A stretch of DNA of 64,000 nucleotides from Poriferisodalis sp965221945 (GCF_965221945.1 NZ_OZ244925.1:3833542-3897541), one strand, 5' to 3'. Shown: positions 1 through 9,416, counted from the first letter of the stretch. The notes: generated from the sequence alone by a model not told the origin. Numbers and translations are program-made.

Positions 1-521
1 GCCGTCACCGTGACCAGGCTGGTGATCTCGGTGCCTGAGTTGGTGATGAAGCATTTCGATCCGTCGATCACCCAATGCGGCTGACCGCCCGAGGTGTCGA
101 GCGCCGCGCGGGTCTTGGTCGCGCCGGCGTCCGAGCCGGCGTCGGGCTCCGTCAGGCCGAACCCGGCGAGCGCCTGGCCAGCCACTAAGTCGGGCAGGTA
201 CTCGTGCTTCTGCGCGTCTGATCCGAACTCGAAGATGGGCTTGGCGCCGAGGCAGACGCCCGCTTCGAGGGTGATTCCCAATGATTGATCGACACGACCG
301 ATTTCCTCGATGGCGATGCAGAGAGTCGTGAAATCCGCCCCTGCTCCGCCGTATTCCTCCGGGAATATGAGACCGAACAGCCCGAGATCGCCCATGGCCT
401 GGACGGTGTTCGTCGGAAAGGTGTGGTCGAGATCCCATTGCGCCGCATAGGGGGCGATCTCGGCGTTCGCGAAGTCGCGCACGACGGACCTGAATTGATT
501 CTGCTCGTCGGTGAATTGCAT
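1..521 (-). CDS. Acyl-CoA dehydrogenase, C-terminus beyond window
   Basis: The reverse strand reads open from ATG at 521 to the window edge (173 codons), starting MQFTDEQNQFRSVVRDFA. The acyl-CoA dehydrogenase N-terminal helical domain is followed by the typical middle-domain motif GLTEPDAGSDAG and then KCFITNSGTEI, which line the FAD and acyl-CoA site. Family members oxidise acyl-CoA thioesters to 2-enoyl-CoA and pass electrons to ETF. It lies 39 bases downstream of the UrtE-like ATPase gene on the same strand, so it may be the last gene of the amide-uptake operon, perhaps acting on the acid released by the amidase; that link is inference. The catalytic base is outside the window. Confidence 0.93.
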   Translation of the reverse strand, partial: MQFTDEQNQFRSVVRDFANAEIAPYAAQWDLDHTFPTNTVQAMGDLGLFGLIFPEEYGGAGADFTTLCIAIEEIGRVDQSLGITLEAGVCLGAKPIFEFGSDAQKHEYLPDLVAGQALAGFGLTEPDAGSDAGATKTRAALDTSGGQPHWVIDGSKCFITNSGTEITSLVTVT

Positions 522-560
522 GTGGTTACGAACCTCGTGTCTGGATCGTCTGACTGGCGA

Positions 561-1262
561 CTACAGGGCCATGAACTTGCGTTGCAGGTCGCGGTCGTTG
601 CGAAGCTCCGCGATGTCGAGGCTTTCGATGATCTCGCCCTTCTCCATGATCAGACCGCGGCGGGCGATGCGGGCGGCGAAGTCGAGGTTCTGCTCCACGA
701 CGAGAACGGCGATGCCGCGCGTGGAGTTGATGTGGTCGATGACCTCTGCGATCTGATCGAGAATCGACGGCTGAATCCCTTCGGAGGGCTCGTCGAGCAG
801 CAGCAGCCTCGGCTCGGCGACGAGTGCGCGTGCGAGCGCCAGGATCTGCTGTTGGCCACCGGACAAGCTGCCGCCCTTGGCTCGGCGGCGAGTCGCCAAC
901 AGGGGGAACTCCTCGTAGATCTCGTCGAGGCTGCTGTTGCTGGAGCGCCCGGCTGCTGCGGCACCCACTTTGAGGTTCTCTGCCACGGTGAGCTTCGGAA
1001 AAATGTCCCGTCCTTGTGGCACGTGGGCGATTCCCATGCGGGCACGTTCGTAGGGCTTGAGTGGGGTGAGATCGGTGCCTTCGAAAGTCAGATTCCCGCC
1101 GGTGCAGCCGACAGCGCCGCTGATGGTTCGCATCAGTGTCGTCTTGCCGACGCCGTTGCGTCCGAGGACGGCGACGCGTTCCCCGGCTTCGAGGGACAGG
1201 TCGACGCCGTGGAGGACCGCCGCGGTTCCGTACCCGGCACGCAGATCAGTCGCTTGCAGCAT
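561..1262 (-). CDS. Urea/amide-type ABC transporter ATPase (UrtE/LivF-like)
   Basis: A 233-residue ABC ATPase energising import across the cytoplasmic membrane. Walker A GRNGVGKTT lies near residues 34-42, signature LSGGQQQ at 133-139 and Walker B LLLLDEPSEG at 153-162. The stretch after Walker B (EGIQPSILDQI) resembles the UrtE branch of the LivF family, which serves urea and short-chain amide importers. An upstream in-frame ATG at 1376 would add 38 residues lacking family similarity, so I chose the ATG at 1262, giving a 17-base overlap with the upstream permease-ATPase gene, as expected for translational coupling. The substrate is inferred from the neighbouring amidase and binding protein. 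Confidence 0.93.
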   Translation of the reverse strand: MLQATDLRAGYGTAAVLHGVDLSLEAGERVAVLGRNGVGKTTLMRTISGAVGCTGGNLTFEGTDLTPLKPYERARMGIAHVPQGRDIFPKLTVAENLKVGAAAAGRSSNSSLDEIYEEFPLLATRRRAKGGSLSGGQQQILALARALVAEPRLLLLDEPSEGIQPSILDQIAEVIDHINSTRGIAVLVVEQNLDFAARIARRGLIMEKGEIIESLDIAELRNDRDLQRKFMAL

Positions 1263-3132
1263 CGGCGTGGCTCCCTCCCAGGTAGATGTCGATAATGCGC
1301 TCGTCGTCTGACAGCTCCTCGAAGGTGCCTTGAGCGAACACTGCTCCCATGTGGAGCACGGTGATCGGTGCTTCAAGCTGGCGCACGAATTCCATGTCGT
1401 GCTCGACGACGATGACGGATGCCTGTTCGCCCAATTCGGTGACGAGGCTGGCGGTGCGCTCGGTTTCGTCCCGGGTCATTCCCGCTGTCGGCTCGTCGAG
1501 CAGCACAATGCCTGGATTTCCGGCGACGACCATGCCGATTTCCAGCCATTGCTGCTGGCCGTGGGACAGCGTGCCCGCGGGACGCTCAGCGTCGTCGCTC
1601 AGCCCGAGCCACTCGAGCAGTTCCGCGGAACGGTTCCGGGCCGATTCGATGCTGCGAGTCTTTGCGTAGCACGCGAGCCAGAGATTCTCTCGTGCCGTCA
1701 ACGCCTTGTAGATCGAAGCGACTTGCAGCTTGATGCCGATGCCGCTGCGGGCTCTGCGGTAGGGGTGCCACTTCGTCAGGTCATGGTCGTCGAGCGTCAC
1801 CGATCCCGATGTGGCGCGCAGCTGACCGGACAGCAGTGCGAGCAGCGTGCTCTTGCCGGCGCCGTTGGGTCCGATGAGACACGACACGCCTCGTGGCGGG
1901 AACTCCAACGTGACATCGTCCACCGCCGCCAGTCCGCCGAACCGTCTCGTGACGTCACGAGCTGCGATACGGCGCGCCGGCTGCTCGATGGTGTCGTGCA
2001 GCTCGGACTCAGCCGCGAAGCCGCGGTCAACTGCGTCGTCTTCCGCCGCCGCGTCTTGGTGAGCGTGCTGACGCGCACTGCCGGCTAGACGGTTCCGGAA
2101 CCAGGTTCGGACGTGGCCCAAGCTGGGAACGATCCCGCCGGGCAATGCCAGCACGATCACGATCAGCAGCAGTCCGAGAACGATTGGCTCGTTGTCGCCG
2201 CTCGCACCGCCAAACCAGGACGAGAAGCCCTTGACGACCAGCACGCCGACAAACGCTCCGGCGACGCTGGTGCGGCCGCCTACCAGTACCCAGATCACCA
2301 CCAGTGCCGCTGGTGCGAGCGAGAACACCGGCGGGCTGATGAACCGGCCCCACGCTCCAAACAAGGCGCCAGCAAGTCCTGCGATTGACCCGCCGATGGT
2401 GAACAGCGCCAGCTTGTGCCAGCGCACGTCGTAGCCGAGCAGTTCTGTGCGCAGCTCGTTGTGCTGCAGGGCGACGGCGATCCGCCCGAACGGCCGTCGC
2501 GAGATGACCCGGATGATCACGGCGATGAGCAGTCCAGCGGCGACGCATACCAAGAAGAACTGTGTCCGGGTGAGAACGTGGCTCTCAGCTCCTGACAGCC
2601 GCCATGTGAGGCGGGGAATGCGAGTCATTCCGTTGTATCCGCCGAAGGGGGCGTCGCCGATGCGGTACGCGGTGCCCGACGTCGAGTTCACGAATGCGAA
2701 CAGCACCAGGCTCGTGGCCAGAGTGATGATTGCCACGTAGACGTCGGTGACGTTGCCGTAGAACATGAAGTAGCCGAGCAGTGCTGCGAAAATCGACCCG
2801 ACGACGACTGCGGCAACTACTGCGGTGATCGTCTCGCCGGTGTTGTCAGCGAAGTTGATGGCCCAGAACCCGTAGGTGTAGCCGCCGATGCCGTAGATGG
2901 CTGCTTGGCCAAGGCTGAAGATGCCGCCCTGTCCCCACACGAGCGTCAGCGACAGCGCGAGAATCGCCTGGGTAGCCCACAGTGACCACTCGAACGCGGT
3001 GAATTCCTGCACCAAGTTCGCCAGGACTGCCGCTACAACAAAGGCAGCGGCGGCGCCGGCAAGGTCCGTGCGCAACCTTCCATGAGCGGGTCCCCCGCCT
3101 GGTGCGCCGAGCCGCGCCAGCAAGGCGTTCAC
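1246..3132 (-). CDS. Fused permease-ATPase of amide/branched-chain amino acid ABC transporter (UrtC-UrtD/LivM-LivG-like)
   Basis: This 628-residue protein joins two normally separate subunits. Residues about 1-350 form a LivM/UrtC-type permease (WGQGGIFSLGQAA, many hydrophobic segments). After a charged linker, residues about 385-628 form a complete ATPase with Walker A GPNGAGKST near 418, signature LSHGQQQWLEIGM near 520 and Walker B IVLLDEPTAGM near 540. The LSHGQxQWLEIGM signature is typical of UrtD. The GTG at 3132 overlaps the TGA of the upstream permease gene in a GTGA arrangement; an ATG at 3231 would extend it into that gene without similarity. I see no internal stop or frameshift, so the fusion is probably genuine. 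Confidence 0.92.
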   Translation of the reverse strand: MNALLARLGAPGGGPAHGRLRTDLAGAAAAFVVAAVLANLVQEFTAFEWSLWATQAILALSLTLVWGQGGIFSLGQAAIYGIGGYTYGFWAINFADNTGETITAVVAAVVVGSIFAALLGYFMFYGNVTDVYVAIITLATSLVLFAFVNSTSGTAYRIGDAPFGGYNGMTRIPRLTWRLSGAESHVLTRTQFFLVCVAAGLLIAVIIRVISRRPFGRIAVALQHNELRTELLGYDVRWHKLALFTIGGSIAGLAGALFGAWGRFISPPVFSLAPAALVVIWVLVGGRTSVAGAFVGVLVVKGFSSWFGGASGDNEPIVLGLLLIVIVLALPGGIVPSLGHVRTWFRNRLAGSARQHAHQDAAAEDDAVDRGFAAESELHDTIEQPARRIAARDVTRRFGGLAAVDDVTLEFPPRGVSCLIGPNGAGKSTLLALLSGQLRATSGSVTLDDHDLTKWHPYRRARSGIGIKLQVASIYKALTARENLWLACYAKTRSIESARNRSAELLEWLGLSDDAERPAGTLSHGQQQWLEIGMVVAGNPGIVLLDEPTAGMTRDETERTASLVTELGEQASVIVVEHDMEFVRQLEAPITVLHMGAVFAQGTFEELSDDERIIDIYLGGSHADAASD

Positions 3133-3992
3133 CGCAGGCTCCGACGGCCGGTGAGGCCCTGGGGCATGAATCGCAGGATGACGATCGCCGCGATCAGCAG
3201 CATGGCTTGGCCGATTACGGGCGTGAACCAATTCGTGCTGAGGTTCTCAATGAACCCCAGCAGTCCGCTGGCCGACACGGGCCCGGCGACGAATGCCGGA
3301 CCGCCGACGATCACCGTCATGAATGAACGGGCCACGAATGTCTGGCCCATGGTCGGGATGACTCCGACGAGCGGAGCCAGCAACGCACCTGCGGCGCCGG
3401 CCAACGCCGCGCCGAACCCGAACGTCCACATGTTCACCCGAGACGTATTGACACCGAGGCCCTCGGCCATGGTGTGGGACTGCACCGACGCTCGCGCATG
3501 CAGGCCGTAGCGGGTGTGGTGCATGACGGCGTAGGTGACCAACACGCACACTGCAGCCGCCCCCATCAGCACGACGTTGTAGGTCGACATGGAATAGCTG
3601 CCGACGTTGAAATTGCCGACTGGCACCGCGATGCCCTCGGTCACCGATCCGTAGAGGTTCTCGATGACCTGCACCATGATCAACGAAAGGCCCCAGGTCG
3701 CCAGCATCGTGTCGGCCAGGCGGGCGTAGAGCCATCGGATGAGCAACCGCTCGACGATGATGCCGAACACACCGACCGCTACGGCTGCGGCCAGCATCGC
3801 AATCCAGATGTTGAGGCCGTTGCGAACCCCGCTGAGCGTGGTGAAAGCCCCCAGCATGATGAACTCACCGTGAGCGAGGTTGATGATCCCCCGCATGCCG
3901 AAGGTAATTGCCAGACCGATGGACACCAAGGCCAGAATCGAGATCGTCGTGGCGAGATCGAAGCCGAGGTTGAAGAGTCGGTCGAAGGCCAT
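3129..3992 (-). CDS. Amide/branched-chain amino acid ABC transporter permease (UrtB/LivH-like)
   Basis: A 287-residue integral membrane protein with about eight hydrophobic segments and the family motif FGMRGIINLAHGEFIMLGAF near the N-terminus, diagnostic of LivH/UrtB permeases. It should pair with the permease half of the downstream fusion to form the transmembrane channel. The stop overlaps the GTG start of the fusion gene by 4 bases, indicating coupled translation. The upstream binding-protein gene ends 110 bases away. Length matches the family. Confidence 0.93.
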   Translation of the reverse strand: MAFDRLFNLGFDLATTISILALVSIGLAITFGMRGIINLAHGEFIMLGAFTTLSGVRNGLNIWIAMLAAAVAVGVFGIIVERLLIRWLYARLADTMLATWGLSLIMVQVIENLYGSVTEGIAVPVGNFNVGSYSMSTYNVVLMGAAAVCVLVTYAVMHHTRYGLHARASVQSHTMAEGLGVNTSRVNMWTFGFGAALAGAAGALLAPLVGVIPTMGQTFVARSFMTVIVGGPAFVAGPVSASGLLGFIENLSTNWFTPVIGQAMLLIAAIVILRFMPQGLTGRRSLR

Positions 3993-4102
3993 CGGCTCGA
4001 GGTGCTCCGTTGCTCTTCGGGTTCATGAAGCAGTCGCAGGAGGGCGCCGAGGGGTGTTGGCGCCTTCCTGCGACTGCATCTCGCCGGCCCCGCTGGGAGG
4101 GA

Positions 4103-5476
4103 TCAGGGAGTGAACTGCTCGTTCGTGTCGGGGCTGGCGATCAGATCACAGACGTCCTGTTCGAACGACGGCGGGATGTTGTCGAACGTCTCGAAGACGT
4201 CGAAGCCGTTGCTGGCATTGGCACGGGCCAGGCTGACCGGCTGGATCAGGTGGTGCGAGCCGCCGTCCATGCTCACCTCGCCCTTTGGACTGCCGAAGCT
4301 GACACCGCTCTCAAGCTGTGCGATCACGGCGTCGCGGTCCAAGGTCCCTGCGGCGTTCACAGCGTCAGCCCACAGGTGCCACCCCTCCCAGACATAGACA
4401 GCAAGGTCGGTGATGTAGGGGTAGTCACTGCCGAATTCGTTCTGCCACGCAGCGACGAATTCCGCGTTCACTGCGGTGTCGAGCTCTTCGAAGTACGGGT
4501 AGGCGACGACGATGCCCTCAGACGAGGCCCCATCGAGTGCGACTTGTTCGCTGCCCAGACCGAACGTCGTCGACACGATGGGGATGTCGGCGTTGACCCC
4601 GGCGGCTGCGTACTGGCTGTAGAAGGACATGTGGGCGCCGCCGACCAGCAGCGACACGACTGCGTCGGGGCTGGCGTCCTGCACCTCTGAGATCGTGGTG
4701 CCGAACTCGGCAACGTCGAGGGGGAAGAAGTCTTCTCCCACGATCTCGCCGCCGTTGGCAGCCGCGTACTCACGGACCCAGTCGGCCGAGATCTGGCCGT
4801 AGTTGTAGTCCGCAGCCAGCACGTACAGGCGCGGCCCCATGTTCTCGATAGCCCACGGGATCAGCACCTGCAGCTGCTGTGTCGGCACCACGCCGGTGAC
4901 GAAGGTGTTGCGGTCACACACGCCGCCCTCGTAGAGGACGTTGTAGAAGTACAGCAACTCGGCCTCGTCGAAGATCGGCCGAATCGCCTCACGCGACGCG
5001 CTGGTGATGCCGGCATGAACCACGGCGAGGTCTTGGGCAACCAGCTGATCGGCTCCGGTGATGTACTCGTTCTGATCAGACTTCGAGTCGAGCGCCACGA
5101 GCTCGAGCTGACGGCCCAGCACGCCGCCCTTCGCATTGATGTCAGCGATCGCGAGCCTTGTTGCGTCCGCCATCGGCGTGCCGTAGATATTCAGCGGCCC
5201 TGTCTCGTCGAGGAGACTGCCGACACGGATCGGCTCTGTCTCCACAGGAGCAGCGGCCTCGTCGTCCGCCATGTCGGCAGTCGTGGTTTCCGTGGCCTCC
5301 GCAGCAGTGTCGGCAGTTCCCGCTTCGATGGCCGCTGCGGTGTCGGCCGCCGGATCGGCGGCATCATCGCTGCTGGCACACGCTGCCAGCGTCAGCCCGA
5401 GTGCGATCAGTGCGACGGTGAGTCGGTATAGGTGACTTCGGGCGCGGCACCCGGCCACGCTTGCATTTGCAGACAT
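4103..5476 (-). CDS. Urea/short-chain amide-binding lipoprotein of ABC transporter (UrtA/AmiC-like)
   Basis: A 457-residue extracytoplasmic solute-binding lipoprotein. The signal peptide ends at the lipobox LAAC (Cys33), followed by an Ala/Asp/Thr-rich linker to about residue 80. The mature domain has the type I fold signatures INAKGGVLGRQLELV and LYEGGVCDRNTFVTG, the latter resembling UrtA/AmiC proteins that bind urea or short-chain amides. An in-frame ATG at 5551 would place 25 arginine-rich residues before the signal, so I chose the ATG at 5476, preceded by GGGGGAG. Its neighbours are the matching permease and ATPase genes downstream and an amidase with a two-component system upstream, so the ligand is more likely an amide than an amino acid. 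Confidence 0.92.
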   Translation of the reverse strand: MSANASVAGCRARSHLYRLTVALIALGLTLAACASSDDAADPAADTAAAIEAGTADTAAEATETTTADMADDEAAAPVETEPIRVGSLLDETGPLNIYGTPMADATRLAIADINAKGGVLGRQLELVALDSKSDQNEYITGADQLVAQDLAVVHAGITSASREAIRPIFDEAELLYFYNVLYEGGVCDRNTFVTGVVPTQQLQVLIPWAIENMGPRLYVLAADYNYGQISADWVREYAAANGGEIVGEDFFPLDVAEFGTTISEVQDASPDAVVSLLVGGAHMSFYSQYAAAGVNADIPIVSTTFGLGSEQVALDGASSEGIVVAYPYFEELDTAVNAEFVAAWQNEFGSDYPYITDLAVYVWEGWHLWADAVNAAGTLDRDAVIAQLESGVSFGSPKGEVSMDGGSHHLIQPVSLARANASNGFDVFETFDNIPPSFEQDVCDLIASPDTNEQFTP

Positions 5477-5653
5477 AGGAACTGGTCTCCCCCTTCGTGA
5501 CGCTTCAGGCATTGATCGCAGACGCCGCACCGTGCGGCCGCTGCGACGCATTGCGTCTGAGGCGTGTTCTGCAAGTGCTTATGTCGCAGGCTGGATGTGC
5601 CGACACACGCGATTGCAGGGTTGAGCGCAACTACCCGCGAATGCAGGTGATGG

Positions 5654-6283
5654 CTAGAGGAGTCTTAACTCGCGGGCGATCGCCACAGCTTCGATGCGGT
5701 TACGCGCATGCAACTTCGACAGCAGCACCTGGGTGTAGCTGCGCACCGTGTTCTCGGCGAGATGCAATTCGGCTGCGATCTCCTTGCTGGTGCGACCCAG
5801 CGCCATGACGCACAAGACCTCGTATTCCCGCAGGGTAAGCGACTCATACACGCCGCCTTCTTCTCCGAGCCGCAGTGCCCGAACTCTCGGGTCCGCCACA
5901 AGCGACGGATCCACGTAGATCTCGCCGGACATGACGCGGCGCAGTGCGTCCACCAGATTGCTGGCGTCCTTCAGCACAACCCCCACCGCGCCCGCGTTCA
6001 GGCAAGCCCTCAGCGGTTCCCGGTTGTCGAAGGCTGTGTGGATCACGATGCGAGACGCCAGCGCAGCCTCAGCCAGCAGCCGGCACAGGTGCGGCGCGAA
6101 GCTGTCGCCCAGCTTCAAGTCCAGCAGCACTAGATCAGGTGCCAGCGACTTCGCGAGTGCCACCCTGTCGACGCCCTTGGTGGCCTCGCCGATCATGGTG
6201 AAGTCCGTCGTTTGAGCCAGAAGCTGGCGGACTCCGTCGATTACCACGGGATGGTCGTCGATCACCAATACCGACGCGGTCAT
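5654..6283 (-). CDS. NarL/LuxR-type response regulator
   Basis: A 209-residue two-component response regulator. The receiver domain carries the acidic pair IDD near residues 8-10, the phosphoacceptor Asp55 in LVLLDLKLGD and the conserved Lys in GVVLKDA. A LuxR-type helix-turn-helix fills about residues 150-205 (LTLREYEVL ... TSKEIAAELHLAENTVRSY). The ATG at 6283 overlaps the TGA of the histidine kinase gene by 4 bases, so the two form a cognate pair. It sits between the kinase and the amide-binding protein gene and probably controls the amide uptake operon; the target is inferred from position. Confidence 0.94.
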   Translation of the reverse strand: MTASVLVIDDHPVVIDGVRQLLAQTTDFTMIGEATKGVDRVALAKSLAPDLVLLDLKLGDSFAPHLCRLLAEAALASRIVIHTAFDNREPLRACLNAGAVGVVLKDASNLVDALRRVMSGEIYVDPSLVADPRVRALRLGEEGGVYESLTLREYEVLCVMALGRTSKEIAAELHLAENTVRSYTQVLLSKLHARNRIEAVAIARELRLL

Positions 6284-7464
6284 CGGCTCTCGCCGACGGG
6301 CATTGTGATGCGGACCGTGGTCCCTCCGTCCTCTCCGGGCCGCACCTCCAGGTCGCCGCCCTGACGTTGTGCCTGCCGCAGCATCGAAGCCAAACCCCAG
6401 TGCCCGTCGCCGGACGGAATCACCAGGGGCTCGACGTTCTTCGGCAGCCCGTAGCCGTCGTCTTGAATAACCAGTGACACTTCTGCGTCCCTGAAGTCCA
6501 GCGTGGCAACGACCATGGACGCCTGTGCGTGCTGTTCGATGTTGAAAAAAGCTTGGCGGGCGATGCCGACGAGTGCAGCTTCGACTCTTTGCGGCATCGG
6601 ACAAATTGCACCTCGCACGACGAAGTGCGCCATGAGCCCCGATCTACCGGCCAAGTCGTCGATCTCGCTTTGCAGCGCAACTGTCGCGGACTCGCTGGGC
6701 ACTCTGGGCTCGGTGACCTTGAACGCTTGACGCAATCGCTGGGTTGCCTCGTGGGCCTGCCGTTCGATGCGCTCGGCGATCACGGACTGGCTCTCGTTGC
6801 CTCCATCGCGCAGACATTGAGCGGCGACGCTGATCGAGAACAGCAGCTGGCTCACGTCGTCGTGGAGGTTGCTCGCAATGCGCAGACGTTCGGCATCGAC
6901 GTGCCGCTGGATGGCGGCGGCGGCTCGAACCGAGGCTGCCATCATCGGCGCGAGGCTGGAAGCGGCTTCTTCGAGCAGCACCTTGGATCGGTCGCCGATC
7001 GATCCGATGGAACGCAGACCGCCGTACAGGATGCCCACGAGATCATCTTCGTATTCGACCGGCACAGCCACCATGCCGCCGAGTCCCTCAGCAGACACCA
7101 CGTCGGCGAAGTGATTGGTGATGCGCGGATCGGTGGTGTAGTTCTCCACCTCGATCGGCCGCCGCTCAATCATGACCCGGCCGCCCATGCCCTCACCCGT
7201 CGACAATTGGACTTGACGGAAACGGTCGGTGCGTGCGCCATGGACGCCCCGCATCGCGTAGTGCGATATGCCGTCTCGCACAGCCACCGAAACGAGTGGG
7301 AGCCCCAGCAGGCGATGCAGCAGCGTGGCGGTGCGCTGGGCGAGCGCGGCGGGGTCAAGGAATCCGACCAGCGTCTCGCTGAGATCCGCGAGTCGTTCGA
7401 GATCCTCGAGGCCGACAGATTCGCTGCCGCTGGTGCCGTTTCCTCCAGGCCTGACTTCAGTCAT
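6280..7464 (-). CDS. GAF-domain sensor histidine kinase (NarL-partner, HisKA_3 type)
   Basis: A soluble 394-residue kinase without transmembrane segments. A GAF-like sensory domain spans about residues 35-175. The HisKA_3 dimerisation box ERLRIASNLHDDVSQLL carries the phosphorylated His near residue 201. The ATPase part has an N-box around FFNIEQHA, a G1 box DDGYGL and a G2 box GHWGLASM, as in NarX/DesK-type kinases. The ATG at 7464 has GAGGGAG just upstream; a TTG at 7503 is the alternative start. The amidase gene ends 65 bases upstream on the same strand, suggesting a cytosolic metabolite such as an amide or its acid is sensed. Confidence 0.92.
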   Translation of the reverse strand: MTEVRPGGNGTSGSESVGLEDLERLADLSETLVGFLDPAALAQRTATLLHRLLGLPLVSVAVRDGISHYAMRGVHGARTDRFRQVQLSTGEGMGGRVMIERRPIEVENYTTDPRITNHFADVVSAEGLGGMVAVPVEYEDDLVGILYGGLRSIGSIGDRSKVLLEEAASSLAPMMAASVRAAAAIQRHVDAERLRIASNLHDDVSQLLFSISVAAQCLRDGGNESQSVIAERIERQAHEATQRLRQAFKVTEPRVPSESATVALQSEIDDLAGRSGLMAHFVVRGAICPMPQRVEAALVGIARQAFFNIEQHAQASMVVATLDFRDAEVSLVIQDDGYGLPKNVEPLVIPSGDGHWGLASMLRQAQRQGGDLEVRPGEDGGTTVRITMPVGESR

Positions 7465-7529
7465 GGCTCCCTCGCGCTCTGAGACCGATGTTTTCCCAAT
7501 CAATAGAGCACGGTTCGTGTGCCCTTCGT

Positions 7530-9080
7530 TCAGTCGTGGAGCCTCTCTTTTGCCATCGGAGAAAGGGCGAAACCGCCCACAAGCTTCTCATAGGCACGGC
7601 CTACCCGAATCAGCAGGGTTTCATCCCATTGCTTGCCCACGATGCTCATGCCCACCGGCATGCCATGGCCCGCTGCGACCGGAATCGTCAGGTCAGGATT
7701 GCCGGTCACGTTGGAGACTGCCGTGTTGGGAATCATCTCCAACGCACGCGCCACGTACTCGTCGATCGGGGCGTCACTCGACGGGATCTTCTTCGCCGGG
7801 AACGGCAGCGTCGGGTAGCACAGCACGTCATAGTCGGCGAATGCCGCGTCGACGGCGGCGTTGATCTGCGGGCGAACGTTGGAAGCCCGCGCATAAGCCC
7901 CGCCGCCGGTATGGGAGATCGTGTGCTCCGCGCACAGCATCACGAACTTGAGCGTTTTCGATGTGAGATGGGCGTTGGCCTTCCAGCCTCGGTGTGAGTG
8001 CTCGATCTGTTCGGGGTCGAACCGGCCTCGGTAGTTCATGCCGTAGCCATTGCCGCGGATCATCTGCCACATGGCGCCGTCGGTCGCGATGACGTTCCAG
8101 ACATGCAGGGCATCTCGGTGTTCGGGGATCGAGACGGTCTTGACGATTGCGCCTGCGTCCGCGAGACGATGAGCGGCAGTTTCCACGAGTGAGTCGGAAT
8201 CGAGGTCGCTGAGGCCCTCCCATCCGAATCCTTCGGCGACGACGCCAACCCTGAGGCCCTCGATCCCGTCGTCCATGCCGGCGGAGTAGTCGATGCCCGA
8301 AGGTGCATGGGGTTGGCGAGGGTCGTGGCCGTCAGGACCTGCGATCGCGGTGAGAAATGTCGCCAGATCGGCCATGTTGCGTGCGATCGGACCCAGATGG
8401 TCGATGGTCGACTCGATCGGGTAGGCGCCGGTGTAGGGGACGAGGCCGAACGTTGGCTTCAGTCCCGCGTTGCCGCAGAACGCGGCCGGCATCCGGATCG
8501 AGCCGCCTTGGTCGCCAGCGATAGCCATGTCCACTTCGCCTGCGGCCACCAGGGCGCCGCTGCCGCCCGACGAACCGCCCGAGGTTCGCGATGTGTCCCA
8601 TGGGTTGCGTATGGGACCAGTGGCGCACGTGTGGCTGGCGCCCGAGAAGCACAGGTCCTCGCAAGCCGACTTGCCCAGGATCGTGCCTCCCGCAGCCAGG
8701 ATCCGGGTCACGACAGTGGCGTCGACCGTGGGGATGAATCCCTCCACGATGCGCGAGCCGTTCATCATCGGGACCCCCGCGACCGCCACGTTGTCCTTGA
8801 TGGCGAACGTCTTTCCCGTCAGCGGACCGAACTCGGATTCGCGGAGCTCACACCGGACATACCAGGCTCCGAGTTGGTTTTCGCCGTCCGCCGGGTGGTA
8901 GCTGTGGCGCTCCGGCGCAGCGGGCTTGGATGCGTCGTACATCGCATCGACGTACTCATATGACCCCAACGCGCCTTCGATCAGGGTCTGATACACCGAG
9001 AGCTCGTCGTCATGGAGCCCCAGATTCCAGTTCTGTGAGATCGCCCGAAGCTCGTCGAGGTCGGGTACTGGAATGGCCAC
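7530..9080 (-). CDS. Amidase of the nitrile-hydratase-associated (AmdA-like) type
   Basis: A 516-residue amidase-signature hydrolase that should convert amides to carboxylates and ammonia. The Ser-cisSer-Lys triad is visible: Lys in FAIKDNVAVAGVPMMNGS (near 95), cis-Ser in SGGSSGGSG (near 170) and the nucleophile in GDQGGSIRMP (near 194). Phrases such as PMMNGSR, ACEDLCFSG and TFGLVPYTGA are typical of the Rhodococcus enantioselective amidases linked to nitrile hydratase. No nitrile hydratase gene is visible here. The frame is open to 9383, but similarity starts at the GTG at 9080 (VAIPVPDLDEL), which has a GGGGGT ribosome site. It appears to head the operon containing the two-component system and amide importer. 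Confidence 0.93.
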   Translation of the reverse strand: MAIPVPDLDELRAISQNWNLGLHDDELSVYQTLIEGALGSYEYVDAMYDASKPAAPERHSYHPADGENQLGAWYVRCELRESEFGPLTGKTFAIKDNVAVAGVPMMNGSRIVEGFIPTVDATVVTRILAAGGTILGKSACEDLCFSGASHTCATGPIRNPWDTSRTSGGSSGGSGALVAAGEVDMAIAGDQGGSIRMPAAFCGNAGLKPTFGLVPYTGAYPIESTIDHLGPIARNMADLATFLTAIAGPDGHDPRQPHAPSGIDYSAGMDDGIEGLRVGVVAEGFGWEGLSDLDSDSLVETAAHRLADAGAIVKTVSIPEHRDALHVWNVIATDGAMWQMIRGNGYGMNYRGRFDPEQIEHSHRGWKANAHLTSKTLKFVMLCAEHTISHTGGGAYARASNVRPQINAAVDAAFADYDVLCYPTLPFPAKKIPSSDAPIDEYVARALEMIPNTAVSNVTGNPDLTIPVAAGHGMPVGMSIVGKQWDETLLIRVGRAYEKLVGGFALSPMAKERLHD

Positions 9081-9416
9081 CGCTACCCCCAGGGTCGTCC
9101 GTCGTCGCGACCCTCGAAAGGGCCGAACCGTTCGCAGCGTAAGTACGGCCGCGAACGCCATGTCACCTGCAATTGCGGGTATCTGTGTTGCCGCTCGACA
9201 GGCGGATTCAGGCTGAGAGGCGGCGGGCCGTGGCTGCGTCGAACCCCACGGAGAACTCGATCGGCCGGTCCTCGCGGTGCCGTTGGCGTCGAGGTGCCAC
9301 TGACCCAGCAGCACGATCGACGACTCGGCCGCCTCTCGAGCCAGCGACGCCAGGCCAGAACGGAACGTCGCCATCGCCCCCATTCCGACGTCGAACTGCT
9401 GAGGCTGTCGTGTCTC
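9081..9416. other. Intergenic stretch with a hairpin and a possible gene remnant
   Basis: No intact gene. An inverted repeat AGGGTCG (9091-9097) / CGACCCT (9108-9114) lies just upstream of the amidase ribosome site and could form a leader hairpin. On the minus strand, between about 9380 and 9211, two frames give protein-like text (LLGQWHLDANG in one, EDRPIEFSVGFDAATARRLSA before a stop in another), suggesting a frameshifted remnant of an unidentified gene. This is weak evidence from composition only. Confidence 0.3.

Noticed and set aside
285..1295. Long plus-strand ORF opposite the UrtE-like ATPase
   Set aside because: It is antisense to a gene with all ABC motifs, and its own text has no family pattern.
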